From contig NZ_CP040793.1 of NCBI RefSeq assembly GCF_021952865.1, forward strand, positions 1 to 64,000: a stretch of 64,000 bases of DNA. The letters run 5' to 3'. The number at the start of each line of letters is the position of its first letter. Position 1 is the first letter of the stretch. Below, one piece after another: positions 1 through 9,060 of this stretch. This DNA is from Clavibacter californiensis (lineage in GTDB: Bacteria; Actinomycetota; Actinomycetes; Actinomycetales; Microbacteriaceae). The position numbers were made by a program, and so were the translations under genes. The notes beneath the pieces were generated by a model. It saw only the letters and a program-made list of their open reading frames with translations, had not been told where the DNA came from and made no database searches.

Positions 1-1
1 G

Positions 2-193
2 ATGCATCCGCTGTCCGAGGTCCAGCCCGGCGACCTCATCTTCTGGGGCGGTGACGACGCCTGGCACGTCGGCATCAGCCTCGGCGGCGACTTGATGATC
101 GCCGCCCCCAAGGTCGGCGACGTCGTCAAGGTCCAGAAGGTCTGGGGCCAGCCGAACGGCCAGGTCTGGCGGCCCGTCGACGGGCTCGAGTAG
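2..193 (+). CDS. NlpC/P60-type peptidoglycan hydrolase, C-terminal fragment
   Basis: Only the last 63 codons are in the window; the reading frame is open to the left edge, so the true start lies outside. The segment shows the late NlpC/P60 pattern: a V-x-PGDLIFWG strand, then WHVGI with the second catalytic residue (His), then a MIAAPKVGD loop followed by a VVKV strand. The family cleaves peptide stems of peptidoglycan. It sits 51 bases upstream of a coupling protein, which fits a transfer-associated wall hydrolase that opens the cell wall for the mating channel. The catalytic Cys is not visible because it would be upstream. Confidence 0.75.
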   Translation: MHPLSEVQPGDLIFWGGDDAWHVGISLGGDLMIAAPKVGDVVKVQKVWGQPNGQVWRPVDGLE

Positions 194-244
194 CGCGGCA
201 CGACATCAGCCGATCACACGGACGACGAGGAAGAGGACAAATCG

Positions 245-1876
245 ATGAGCACGACCTCCCTGGACACGCTGGCGACTCCTTTCGGTCAGATCCCCTGGCC
301 GTGGTGGGCGCCGGCGCTCGTCATCGCCGCGGCGGCGCTCGCTCTCGCGGGCGTCCTGTTCTCCGTGACCCGCCGGTACGGGTCGCATCCCGTGGACCGG
401 ATGCAGCGTCACCTCCGGGCCGGCAACAAGCTCGATCCGGTGCTGTATCCGGCGCGCCTGAAGTCCACGCGAGAGGAGCTGCACCCTCGCGCCGAGGATC
501 TGCCTCCCGGGCAGAGGATCGGCACGCTCGTCGGCAGAGGATCGACGTGGATCTGGCAGGGCTGGCGCGACGTCGCGATCTACGTCTTCGGCCCGGGCCG
601 AGGCAAGACCACGGGCGCCGTCGTGCGCCACATGCTGGAAGCGCCCGGGCCTGCGGTGATGACATCGAACAAGGTTGACGGTGTGAAGGACGTCCTCGCG
701 GGTCGAAAGCGCAGGGGACGGCAGTGGGTGTACGACCCGATGCAGGTCTACCGGCAGGACCCGCGTCCGGACTTCGTGTACGACCCGTTGGAGGACGTCA
801 CCGACCTCATCAGCGCCCAGGAGATCGCGGCGATCTTCGAGGCGAGCACGAAGGAGGCGGACAGCAAGAGGGACGCGCAGTTCGACTCCCAGGGATTGGA
901 CCTCTTCGCCTTCGCGCTCTTCGCGGCGAAGCTCGAGGGCACCGGCCTCTGCCAGGTCTATGCGTGGATCACGCAACAAGAGCACGCCGCGCTCCGCGCG
1001 ATCATGCAGAAGCACGGGCAGCCGGGGCCGGAGGCGGCACTGCTCGGGTTGCAGGGCCAGCCGGACAAGACCCGCGGCAGCGTCTACGCGACCGCGCAGC
1101 GGATGGCGTCCGCCCTGGCCAACGACAGGCTGCTCCTGTGGAGCCACGCACCGGGCATCCGCCGATTCGACGCGGAGGCGTTCGTCCGCAGCGACGACAC
1201 GGCCGTGCTGATCTCCCGCAACGGCGCGGGATCGGGTGGTGCCTTCGTCGCCGCGCTTGTGCGATCGATCGCCCGCGCCGGCGAGAGGGCAGCATCCGCG
1301 GACGGTGGCCGCATCACCATCCCCATCGTGTTCGAGCTCGACGAGGTCGCCAACATCGTCCGCTGGCCGGAACTCCCGGACCTCGTCTCGTTCTACGGGT
1401 CGATGGGGCTGTGCCTCAGCATGTACTTCCAGTCGTGGGGGCAGATCGTCCGAACCTTCGGCAACGACGGCGCCGACACACTGTGGAGCGCGTCGTCGAT
1501 CCGCGTCTACGGCGGCGGCGAGTCCACGCAGTCGCCGTTCCTCAGGCGGTTCAGCGAGAGCATCGGCACCTACGACGAATGGACGACGACCACCTCTTCC
1601 GGCCAGAACGGCTCGACGAGATCACGGACCTCGAAGTCGACGCAGATCCTCCCGGCGGACGTCCTGGCGCATCTGCCGAAGTGGCGAGCGGTGTTCGACG
1701 CCTCCGACGTCGGTCCGGTACTCGTCCGCATCCGGCCCTGGTTCGAGGACGAGGTCCTCTGCGCCATGGTCGACGGGCAGGAAGTGGCCGAAGGCAAGAT
1801 CGTGAAACAGAAGAGGGCAGCGGCGGTTGAATCCGAGGCGATCGCGGAGAAGGCCGCGCATGTCGACGCCGTTTGA
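245..1876 (+). CDS. VirD4/TraG-like type IV coupling protein
   Basis: A 543-residue protein that should be a membrane-anchored ATPase linking the relaxase-DNA complex to the secretion channel. It has one strong N-terminal membrane segment (about residues 19-42), a Walker A motif GPGRGKTTG near residue 117, a Walker B-like IPIVFELDEVANI near residue 358, and the TraM-recognition-type region after it. The ATG is preceded by a good GAGGAAGAGGA ribosome site about 8 bases upstream. The 3' end overlaps the next gene by 17 bases, implying coupled translation. It belongs functionally with the MobF relaxase at 11.6-16.0 kb. Other VirB-type channel genes are not in the window. Confidence 0.88.
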   Translation: MSTTSLDTLATPFGQIPWPWWAPALVIAAAALALAGVLFSVTRRYGSHPVDRMQRHLRAGNKLDPVLYPARLKSTREELHPRAEDLPPGQRIGTLVGRGSTWIWQGWRDVAIYVFGPGRGKTTGAVVRHMLEAPGPAVMTSNKVDGVKDVLAGRKRRGRQWVYDPMQVYRQDPRPDFVYDPLEDVTDLISAQEIAAIFEASTKEADSKRDAQFDSQGLDLFAFALFAAKLEGTGLCQVYAWITQQEHAALRAIMQKHGQPGPEAALLGLQGQPDKTRGSVYATAQRMASALANDRLLLWSHAPGIRRFDAEAFVRSDDTAVLISRNGAGSGGAFVAALVRSIARAGERAASADGGRITIPIVFELDEVANIVRWPELPDLVSFYGSMGLCLSMYFQSWGQIVRTFGNDGADTLWSASSIRVYGGGESTQSPFLRRFSESIGTYDEWTTTTSSGQNGSTRSRTSKSTQILPADVLAHLPKWRAVFDASDVGPVLVRIRPWFEDEVLCAMVDGQEVAEGKIVKQKRAAAVESEAIAEKAAHVDAV

Positions 1877-2417
1877 CGCGACCAGCTGGCCCGACGTCCC
1901 GCCGCCCAGCTGGGGCGATGAGCCTCCTCCGCTGAGCGATTGGGACGCGCCACCAACGCCCGAGGACGAGGGCATGCCACCCGCCGACCCCGGCACAGGC
2001 GAGGTCATCGACAAACGCGGAGCGACGGCGGCACCCCGCGTGAAGAAGCCGAAGCCGGACGAGCGGAAGCTCTTCCTCGACTGGGTCGCGCTGCATCTGA
2101 GCCGTGTCGAGGCGTTCGGGGTGCCGGTGAAGCAGAACCCGGCGTGGTGCCCCGAGTGGTGGAAGCACCCCGAGGTCGTCGAGCGGTTCTACGTGTCCTG
2201 GAAGGGCTACCTCGAGGCAACGAAGCGCATGCAGGACGATCGGCTTGCACAGTCAGCATGGTGGGTGCAGCACTGGGATCACCACGCCCGGATCATCTTC
2301 GACAAGACATACGGCCCGTTCCGGGCCTGCAACGCCGCGGGACACCTCGCCGACAACAAGGGCGAGCCGCTCACGATCGTGCCCGAAATACCACCAGTCG
2401 GGCAATATGTAATATAA
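1860..2417 (+). CDS. DUF4913 domain protein of the transfer region
   Basis: 185 residues if translation starts at the ATG inside the coupling-protein gene; a TTG 33 bases earlier is less likely. The second half carries the Trp-rich DUF4913 pattern: WCPEWWKHPEVVERF, then an SAWWVQHWDHHARIIF block, then a GPF-C segment. The first 60 residues are acidic and Pro-rich. The family is common next to relaxase and coupling-protein genes in actinobacterial plasmids; its biochemical role is unknown to me. The last codons and the TAA fall inside a dif-like palindrome, so the C-terminus (PVGQYVI) may have been rewritten by a recombination event. A decayed relative lies at 11.2-11.4 kb. Confidence 0.78.
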   Translation: MSTPFDATSWPDVPPPSWGDEPPPLSDWDAPPTPEDEGMPPADPGTGEVIDKRGATAAPRVKKPKPDERKLFLDWVALHLSRVEAFGVPVKQNPAWCPEWWKHPEVVERFYVSWKGYLEATKRMQDDRLAQSAWWVQHWDHHARIIFDKTYGPFRACNAAGHLADNKGEPLTIVPEIPPVGQYVI

Positions 2418-2424
2418 CGGACAC
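2399..2424 (-). other. Weak dif-like palindrome (site D)
   Basis: The half-sites GGGCAATAT and TAACGGACA flank a central GTAATA. Read in reverse it shares roughly 14 of 23 positions with the actinobacterial dif consensus, clearly fewer than the sites near 23.5, 34.5 and 38.8 kb. It sits exactly where GC-rich transfer DNA gives way to the lower-GC sugar island and contains the stop codon of the DUF4913 gene. It may be a diverged XerCD site or a chance palindrome. Confidence 0.3.
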
Positions 2425-2671
2425 GCAGAAGACAGGACACCTAGGGACATGCCCAGCCGCCTGCGAACCCTCATCAGCACCTGCCTACTCTTCCTGGGGC
2501 CCTGGTGAACGGCGAGTTATGAGGCACGTCAGCCGGATCTACGTGGATAACCGCTGCTGGGACCCGCCTCAGTCACCTCCCGGTCGCCGAGACCTGCAGC
2601 CATCGCCAGTAGCAACCTGACCTCCTGGTCTTGGAAACGATCGCCGCGGATCGGAACGCAGTCATCCCAAA
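2418..2671. other. Non-coding junction, no convincing gene
   Basis: About 250 bases between the DUF4913 stop and the end of the epimerase gene. I see no conserved protein fragment and no clear terminator. It marks the left boundary of the lower-GC island. Confidence 0.5.
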
Positions 2672-3673
2672 CTAGATCAACCGCTCAGTCCACGAGCGCG
2701 GAGTCATCGCCCCCGGGATCTCCACTTCTCGGGCGTAATCAAACGGGCGAGGACCACTCAATGATATCCACTCGACCATCGCACGGAGACCTGACTCCAA
2801 CGACGTCTCAGTCCTATAACCCAAGAGCGCTCGCGCCTTGTCAGCGCTGCATGTCGCGACTGCCACTTCGGTAGGCCGATCAGGAAGGTAAATAGGACTC
2901 AAGTCGAACTCTAAAATACTCGCAATAAGGGAAGCGAGTTCAAAGATTGACACATCCTCCTCATCGGGGCCGACGTTAAATGTCTCGCCACTGATGCCTT
3001 CTTGAGTACCGAGCCTCTCTAAGCAATACACCACGTCCTCCACGAAGCTGAAACATCTCCGGTGCGAGCCGTCTCCATAAATAATCGGCTGTTTGCCCTG
3101 AAGCATCCGGTTGATCATAATTGCGGCAACATTGCGATATGGATCATCATATTTTTGCCGCGTACCAATGATGTTATGTGGTACAGCAATTGTATATTCC
3201 GTGTCATGCAAGGTAGCGAGGTTGGCGAGAAACTTCTCGGCAGAGACCTTGGCAATACCGTACGCATTCACGGGCTTCGGTTCCTGTAACTCGTGAAACG
3301 GAGCCTCAATTCTGCCGTAGCGAGCCATGGACGAGCAGTAGACGATGCGCCCAACACCACCAGCCACAGCGGCAGTAATTACTTCGACAGACGCCTGGGC
3401 ATTATTGCGGTATACGTACGCCGGACTGAAAACGCTCAACCCATCATACGCGGCCGCGGCACAGTGGTACACAACATCTGAAGACGCGATCATAGACTGA
3501 TACCCAGAACGATCCAGACAGTCGACCCTCTTAAAGGCCACGCCATCGGGAACATTTGCGAGCTCCCCTCCCTCTAGGTTATCGATGCCTAGGACAGTTG
3601 CACCAATCCGTGTAAAGTGCTCTGCAACGTGGCTGCCCAAGAAGCCAGCCACCCCAGTGACAAAAACTTTCAT
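2672..3673 (-). CDS. NAD-dependent sugar-nucleotide epimerase/dehydratase (extended SDR)
   Basis: 333 residues from the ATG at 3673, which has an AGGAGA ribosome site 8 bases upstream; an in-frame TTG two codons earlier is rejected. The N-terminus carries the nucleotide-binding VTGVAGFLGSHVAEHF (GxxGxxG), and the active site shows YGIAKVSAEKF (YxxxK) near residue 150. This is the GalE/RfbB-like extended SDR family, which epimerises, dehydrates or reduces nucleotide-bound sugars; the substrate cannot be told from sequence. It is divergent from an aldo/keto reductase, with only 33 bases between the starts, so the promoters must overlap coding sequence. Base composition is lower in GC than the flanking transfer genes. 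Confidence 0.85.
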   Translation of the reverse strand: MKVFVTGVAGFLGSHVAEHFTRIGATVLGIDNLEGGELANVPDGVAFKRVDCLDRSGYQSMIASSDVVYHCAAAAYDGLSVFSPAYVYRNNAQASVEVITAAVAGGVGRIVYCSSMARYGRIEAPFHELQEPKPVNAYGIAKVSAEKFLANLATLHDTEYTIAVPHNIIGTRQKYDDPYRNVAAIMINRMLQGKQPIIYGDGSHRRCFSFVEDVVYCLERLGTQEGISGETFNVGPDEEDVSIFELASLIASILEFDLSPIYLPDRPTEVAVATCSADKARALLGYRTETSLESGLRAMVEWISLSGPRPFDYAREVEIPGAMTPRSWTERLI

Positions 3674-3706
3674 TTCCAATTCTCCTTTGTTCTAGTAGTG
3701 GAAGGC

Positions 3707-4735
3707 ATGCAATTGCGATACAAGGCGTTCGGCAATACGGGTCTCATGGTCTCCGAAGTGGGAATAGGCTCGATGAACCTATTTGACGAAAAGGGTCCAG
3801 GGGGCGCTTCGGACGACGCTTCAAGGGCCATTCTCGACGAGTACGTAAGTCAGGGTGGCAACTTGATAGACACGGCTGATGTATATGGTCGCGGACACGT
3901 AGAAGGAATGCTCGGAAAACACCTCCATTCAAAACGCGACACGATTTTGCTATCAACCAAAGTGGGGCTTTCTCGCTCGCCATCCGATGTCAATGCCGGC
4001 GGGCTCTCAAGAAAAAGCATTCACAACGCACTTGCGGAATCACTGAAGAGGCTCTCTACTGACTACATCGATATACTGTGGGCGCACACACTCGACACCC
4101 TCACGCCTCGAGAGCAAGTAATCAGTGCACTAGAAGATGAACAGCGTGCTGGTAACATCCTCCACTTCGGGGTAAGCAACTGGCCAGCATGGCAAACAGC
4201 CGCTGCGCATATGCTCAGCGTAAGCTCGCGCGGACACGGCATTTCTGGTATCCAGGTAAAATACAATTTACTCGATCGTGACGTCGAAACCGAGCTTTTG
4301 CCCATGGCACACGATCTCGGACTAGCCGTGACGACCTGGGCGCCGTTAGCTGGCGGTGTTCTCAGCGGTAAATACAGCGACGAAAGCTCAGGAGGGCCTT
4401 CCCGCTTCAACGATTTACAGCGACTTCCCGACGCCCTTAGACGAACTGCCGCGATGCGTGTACGTAGCCTGGCCGCGGAAGCGCAACTGACGCCAGCCCA
4501 ATTGGCGCTGAATTGGTTGGTTAGCAAAACTTCCCCCATTGTATTCCCGATCCTCGGCGCACGAACTCATGACCAACTCACGAACAACCTGTTGCAGTTG
4601 GACGCTGAGGTCCCTAATCACGTATCAGCTGCTATTGAGCAAATAGCCGCACCAGAACCGCGTTATCCATACACTTTTCTGGACGCCCAGCGAGCGTCAG
4701 GCTCTGTTCGTGGACGACTTACCGCGATCAACTAG
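3707..4735 (+). CDS. Aldo/keto reductase
   Basis: 342 residues from the ATG at 3707, chosen because the family begins M-x-YR-x-FG-x-TGL-x-VSE; a GTG three codons earlier is possible. The catalytic set is visible: Asp and Tyr in DTADVYGRG, Lys in LLSTKVGLS and His in LWAHTLD. The C-terminal NADPH-binding region PILGARTHDQL is also present. The family reduces aldehydes and ketones, including keto-sugars in deoxysugar pathways. It is transcribed opposite to the epimerase and overlaps the 3' end of the glycosyltransferase operon by 8 bases (convergent). I infer that it acts with the neighbouring sugar genes. Confidence 0.85.
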   Translation: MQLRYKAFGNTGLMVSEVGIGSMNLFDEKGPGGASDDASRAILDEYVSQGGNLIDTADVYGRGHVEGMLGKHLHSKRDTILLSTKVGLSRSPSDVNAGGLSRKSIHNALAESLKRLSTDYIDILWAHTLDTLTPREQVISALEDEQRAGNILHFGVSNWPAWQTAAAHMLSVSSRGHGISGIQVKYNLLDRDVETELLPMAHDLGLAVTTWAPLAGGVLSGKYSDESSGGPSRFNDLQRLPDALRRTAAMRVRSLAAEAQLTPAQLALNWLVSKTSPIVFPILGARTHDQLTNNLLQLDAEVPNHVSAAIEQIAAPEPRYPYTFLDAQRASGSVRGRLTAIN

Positions 4736-5819
4736 CCGCCTGAAGATCGCGGAGTAGATCGTCAACCGCCTCGCAGACCTCACTGCTCGATACATCGCTC
4801 GTCCATGAGACCTCATGTTCGCAGCCCGGCTTTGGCCCATTCCAATAGTGCTCCGATGGTATGTTATGCCGCCCGCAAACGGGACACGACTGGTTCCATG
4901 ACACTTGGACGCGATGCCTTGCCCGAGTTTGGGGAGCGAACGTTGCGAGACCAGGAGCAGTCCAAATGCCCACTGTTGGAGCTCCCGAGGCGATTGCGAC
5001 ATGCAGAAGCCCGCCGTCGCTAGCCACTACTAGCCGAGCTTCCGACATGATAGAAGCAATTTCCGGTAACGTGATGTCTGATATGTGCGCTGCGTCGGCA
5101 CCACAAGCCCGCACTACCTCGTTACACAACTCACGTTCCCACTCCGCGCCTAACACGAGTACCGCGTAACCACGCAAACCGCAGTATTTAGCAACTTGCG
5201 CGAAATGCCCTGCTGGCCAACGTCTACGCGCTCCACCGTTGCCGGGGCAAACGACTACATAGGGCATTTTTCCAAAGCGCGCAACCGCAGTCGCCCGCTC
5301 AACGGGATCAAGCTTCAGTCTCGGTTCAAGTTCACGCCAGTCGATCCCCAGCGCCGTCATCAGCTCCAGATAGCGGCGCACCTCGTTTTGATAGAAGACA
5401 TACGACACGTTGACGTCTAAAGCCTGCGAATCAGGGGTTTTGAAACCCGCCGTATGTTTGGCATGAAGGTCGAGAACTAATGGATTCGAATACTTACCCC
5501 CGCCGTGCATCTGTAGGACCAAGTCGAACTTCTGCTCTCGCATTGAGTCACGCCATGCGAAATATGCAGAGCTCGGTTCTCGAACCAGATGTCGATTAGC
5601 GGACACCCCAGGAAAGTCGGGAACTACGACAACTGAATCTATGTCCTCTAGAAGCGACGCAAGCTGATAGTGCGCCCTGGTGCCCATCAAAGTAATATGC
5701 GCGTCTGGGTATGCCTCCCTCAACGCACGGATCGCTGGAAGAATTACAATCAAGTCACCTAGCCCGTTGGCTCGAAGTATTCCGATTCTTTTGAGGTTAA
5801 CATATGCCTTACGCAGCAC
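4728..5819 (-). CDS. Glycosyltransferase family 9 (heptosyltransferase-like)
   Basis: 363 residues from a GTG. The N-terminal IGILRANGLGDLIVILPA is the GT9 signature, and the C-terminal half has the donor-site block YVVVCPGNGGARRRWP and the SDGGLLHVA motif. GT9 enzymes transfer heptose from ADP-heptose to lipopolysaccharide in Gram-negative bacteria; in actinobacteria they occur in wall-glycan and aminoglycoside-type pathways. It is the last gene of a five-gene operon, starting 5 bases after the preceding glycosyltransferase stop. With no LPS expected in this host, the acceptor is more likely a small molecule or wall polymer (inference). Confidence 0.82.
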   Translation of the reverse strand: MLRKAYVNLKRIGILRANGLGDLIVILPAIRALREAYPDAHITLMGTRAHYQLASLLEDIDSVVVVPDFPGVSANRHLVREPSSAYFAWRDSMREQKFDLVLQMHGGGKYSNPLVLDLHAKHTAGFKTPDSQALDVNVSYVFYQNEVRRYLELMTALGIDWRELEPRLKLDPVERATAVARFGKMPYVVVCPGNGGARRRWPAGHFAQVAKYCGLRGYAVLVLGAEWERELCNEVVRACGADAAHISDITLPEIASIMSEARLVVASDGGLLHVAIASGAPTVGIWTAPGLATFAPQTRARHRVQVSWNQSCPVCGRHNIPSEHYWNGPKPGCEHEVSWTSDVSSSEVCEAVDDLLRDLQAAS

Positions 5820-5824
5820 GGCGA

Positions 5825-6793
5825 TCAGCTCCCAGCAATGGTGCGCGCGAGCAAGCTATCCCATTCGGAGACGAACCGTGGAATCCCAAACTGGCGAATG
5901 GCAACAGCTCTTGCCCTTTCTCCGTAATGCCGAGCCATGTCCGGATCCTCTAGAAACCGTGTCGATGCCTTTACTAGAGCTTCGTAGGATGTACTGAGGA
6001 ATACATCTTCTCTATGTAGAGACTCGGCAGCCTCGGTTGTATTAAGGCACACAATTGGCATCCCAATGAACATAGCTTCCATCAGCGACAAGCCTAGGGA
6101 CGTCCACCGGAACGGATGAATGTACACGCGACGGCGAGCGATTTCCGCGTGCATCTGCACCTGCGGCAGATCGTAGGTGACAAGTTGATCCGCTTCGACG
6201 CCCAGACGTCCGTGCAACCAATCCGCTCCCATACCGAATACATCGACGGGCGCTGCTTCGCAGAAGCGTGGGAGGAGATCAGTACCAGTTGCTCGGCCGC
6301 GGCGGATAGGGTCGTTCACGACAACTGTCTGCCTGGGCAACTCACCGGTGTACAGATGCCCAGGATCGACCACTCCATCGACAATGACTGATACGCGGGC
6401 TCCGTCCGTGTCCCACATGAGATCGTTGAAATGCGTCACCTGAACGACCTCAATGCTCTCCTGAGCTGCCATCGGGTGTCTCGTGTAGGGGACGTTACCG
6501 CCTGGGGTGTTGTGCTCTACGTAGACGGCCGGCACGTCACGGCCTGGCTTCCGACCCGTCCATAGCTCCGTGAGCACAAGCTCGTGCGGGCGTTGAAGCA
6601 GCACCACGTCGAACTCAGTCGCGCGTAGGTCCTCAACAGGCACCTCTTGGACGTTTGACGGCCAAGTCCACGGAGGCCGAATGCCAAGTCCATCAGCATC
6701 TCGGGCCGCAGTCATCGGCAGCAGATACTCGTGATCCCCACGGACAAAGCTATTCGTCCACGTTCCATGTACGTGCCACATAAGAATTCTCAT
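5825..6793 (-). CDS. GT4-like glycosyltransferase
   Basis: 322 residues. The start is well fixed: the AAAGGAGA ribosome site overlaps the end of the upstream gene and lies 6 bases before the ATG. The C-terminal half holds the GT-B nucleotide-sugar binding region with IHPFRWTSLGLSLMEAMFIGMP, where the EA pair sits in the usual place. The N-terminal acceptor domain has an EHNTPGGNVPYTRHP loop. It is shorter than the usual 370-400 residue GT4 proteins. It should add a sugar to the product of the island, together with the GT9 enzyme. Confidence 0.75.
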   Translation of the reverse strand: MRILMWHVHGTWTNSFVRGDHEYLLPMTAARDADGLGIRPPWTWPSNVQEVPVEDLRATEFDVVLLQRPHELVLTELWTGRKPGRDVPAVYVEHNTPGGNVPYTRHPMAAQESIEVVQVTHFNDLMWDTDGARVSVIVDGVVDPGHLYTGELPRQTVVVNDPIRRGRATGTDLLPRFCEAAPVDVFGMGADWLHGRLGVEADQLVTYDLPQVQMHAEIARRRVYIHPFRWTSLGLSLMEAMFIGMPIVCLNTTEAAESLHREDVFLSTSYEALVKASTRFLEDPDMARHYGERARAVAIRQFGIPRFVSEWDSLLARTIAGS

Positions 6794-6796
6794 GTA

Positions 6797-7729
6797 TCAG
6801 TCTCCTTTTGCTTGTATTGCGTTATCAGTCACGAGTAGTTCCTTTTCGAGACGTACGGCCCAAGATGCGTACTTTTCCGGAGCGTTGATCCGGTAGGTTT
6901 CGGCCGTTTCGAGTAGTCTCATTATTATGAGAGCGCGTAGCTGTTTGACGTAGGTCGCCCGGTTAAGAACTTCCGGCGGTACCGCAGCGCCTTCAAAACG
7001 ATGCCAACTCTGACGGAATGCGGTCGGCGTATGAGCCCTCACGAGCCAATTCCACCACGCAACATCCGTCAGCTCGGGGCCTATGCGTACGTCCTCGAAG
7101 TCGAGTATTGCAGAAAGGACCCCTTCCTTAAACAGTACGTTTTGGGGACCAAAGTCACCATGACATACCCGAAGTAGCGAGCCCGCATACAACTCATCGA
7201 GATACTCGAAATGCACCTCGATGTGCCTCTTCACTCCAGGAGACAAATGGTGGTCGATATTCTCTAACCATTTTGCCGCGGATACACGAAGCATTCCTGC
7301 CGTCCGCCAGGTCGACCCATCGCCCCAAGCCGGAATCGGTACTGTGCCGAACTCTTGAAGAGCAACTCCCATGCACGCTGCCAACGAAGGCCAAGCATCG
7401 CTGGATAGATCTGATCCCGCAGCCTCGTAGCCCGGTACTCCTTCCATGCGTGTACTTACAGACCAAATCACGCCGTGCCAAGATCCTGATGCGATAATGA
7501 CCGGAACAGGTAGAGACGAGTGGTTGTGAACGTGACGCAGAGCCCGAAGACGATACTCGCCGGCGTGAGCGTCTGAGTAGATCTGAACAGCGACATCTGT
7601 GACACCATCCACCGTTGCCAGCCAAGTTGCATTCTTGTTCCCCCAAACCGCCGAGGTTAGGTTCGCTAGCTGGCCGCCCAAACTACGCTCGAGTTCGATC
7701 ACGAGGTCCGACGGTAATGAATGAATCAT
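6797..7729 (-). CDS. APH-like phosphotransferase (aminoglycoside/choline kinase fold)
   Basis: 310 residues. The Brenner motif CHGDFGPQNVLF supplies the catalytic Asp and the Mg-binding Asn, and AILDFEDVRIGPELTDVAW is the DFG-equivalent. This fold phosphorylates aminoglycosides, macrolides, choline or sugars. Its start overlaps the stop of the MFS gene (ATGA), and its stop is 3 bases from the next gene, so the operon is tightly coupled. Next to an exporter it could be a self-resistance enzyme; alternatively it activates a sugar intermediate. Sequence alone does not decide. Confidence 0.8.
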   Translation of the reverse strand: MIHSLPSDLVIELERSLGGQLANLTSAVWGNKNATWLATVDGVTDVAVQIYSDAHAGEYRLRALRHVHNHSSLPVPVIIASGSWHGVIWSVSTRMEGVPGYEAAGSDLSSDAWPSLAACMGVALQEFGTVPIPAWGDGSTWRTAGMLRVSAAKWLENIDHHLSPGVKRHIEVHFEYLDELYAGSLLRVCHGDFGPQNVLFKEGVLSAILDFEDVRIGPELTDVAWWNWLVRAHTPTAFRQSWHRFEGAAVPPEVLNRATYVKQLRALIIMRLLETAETYRINAPEKYASWAVRLEKELLVTDNAIQAKGD

Positions 7730-9060
7730 GATACTGTGCCCACGTTCGGTAACGTTGGTGGCTTCTGGTCTCGCACGAGCATGACCAGCGGAACAGTTGC
7801 AAGCGTCAACCCGATGCCGACGAGGAGCAATGCGCCCGATCTACCGAGGATCGACCCAAGGGACCCGCCCACAAGCCCTCCCACCGGGAGCAGCGCCATA
7901 ACGAGAAATCGTGACGCCGCATTTACTTTCCCAAGTACCTCGGGGCGCGTCACTAGTTGCCGATAACTTGTTTGGAGAATGTTGTATATGGTTTGACCAA
8001 ATGCGGGAATAGCCGTACCGGCTATCAATAGTACAATGCCAACACTAGAATCCGCAAAGGCTACGCCGATGCTGAAGGGACTTGTTACAACGGCCACTGA
8101 CCATAACGCTCTGACATGGCCGACGCGGGCAGCTAGGGTATTGCAGCAGACGGCGCCAAGTGCCCCCGCGGCAGCGCCAGACGAGAGCACCAACCCAAGT
8201 AGTGACGGTTCTAGGCGAACATCAACGACAAGGAACGGTACCGTCAGCGCACTGGCTGCAACGAACAAAAAATTTGAAATTGCACTCGATGCGATTAGCT
8301 TCCTGAGTACGGAGTGGCGAGCGATAGTTCGAAAGCCGATCCAAATCGACTCACGCTCCGGTCGACTTACTAGCGGTGCATCGTTGGCAGGGATGCGTAG
8401 AAACATGAGAGCCGTAGCACTTATTATGAAGGTCACAGCGTCTAAACCAATGGCTCTACCCGCACCGAACACCTGAGTAACCCAACCCCCGAGACTGGGA
8501 CCTGCCAGCTGGGCGGACGAGCGGACGCCCTCCAACACGGAGTTTCCCTTGATCAGTGCGGCGCGAGGTACCAATCGCGGTGTAACAGTATGGTAGGCGA
8601 GCTCAAAGAAGACGCGCCCGATACCGGCCACGCCGCCAAGAATTGTGATAGATAGGACGCTGGCCGTGCCCATCACCGCCGTAATTGCAATAGCGGCCAT
8701 AACTCCGCCTCGGAGGATGTCCGCGAATATCATCACTACACGCGGTGATATTCTGTCGATCACGTGGCCTGCGGGAAGGCTTACAAACAAGAAGGCTGCG
8801 TTTTGCGCTGCGACAAGAATACCGATTTCCGCTGATGACGCGCCGAGTCCTGCCGCGGCTAGAATCGGAAGCGCAATTGAGGTGACTTGCGTCCCAACCG
8901 TACTGAGGGTCTGACTACCGAGGAGGAGGTAGAACGCTGTCGAATGAACGCTAGGCTGCGCTGGAGCCGGTATACCATTATCGAGTGGCGTTTGATCAGC
9001 AGCTGGACCTGCACCAGTTTGGCCTGTCGAATGTCGGCTTTGTCTTTTCGCGTAGCTCAT
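7726..9060 (-). CDS. Major facilitator superfamily exporter
   Basis: 444 residues with about 12 hydrophobic segments after a 40-residue polar N-terminus. The loop after the second segment reads GHVIDRISPR, matching the MFS motif A region. It resembles the drug/siderophore exporter branch (EntS-like, MFS_3). The gene overlaps both neighbours by 4 bases (ATGA), a sign of translational coupling. In context it probably exports the glycosylated product of the island or confers resistance to it. Confidence 0.85.
   Translation of the reverse strand: MSYAKRQSRHSTGQTGAGPAADQTPLDNGIPAPAQPSVHSTAFYLLLGSQTLSTVGTQVTSIALPILAAAGLGASSAEIGILVAAQNAAFLFVSLPAGHVIDRISPRVVMIFADILRGGVMAAIAITAVMGTASVLSITILGGVAGIGRVFFELAYHTVTPRLVPRAALIKGNSVLEGVRSSAQLAGPSLGGWVTQVFGAGRAIGLDAVTFIISATALMFLRIPANDAPLVSRPERESIWIGFRTIARHSVLRKLIASSAISNFLFVAASALTVPFLVVDVRLEPSLLGLVLSSGAAAGALGAVCCNTLAARVGHVRALWSVAVVTSPFSIGVAFADSSVGIVLLIAGTAIPAFGQTIYNILQTSYRQLVTRPEVLGKVNAASRFLVMALLPVGGLVGGSLGSILGRSGALLLVGIGLTLATVPLVMLVRDQKPPTLPNVGTVS

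Noticed and set aside
724-1830. 368-codon plus-strand frame inside the coupling-protein gene
   Set aside because: Arg/Gly-rich alternate frame of a clear Walker-motif protein.
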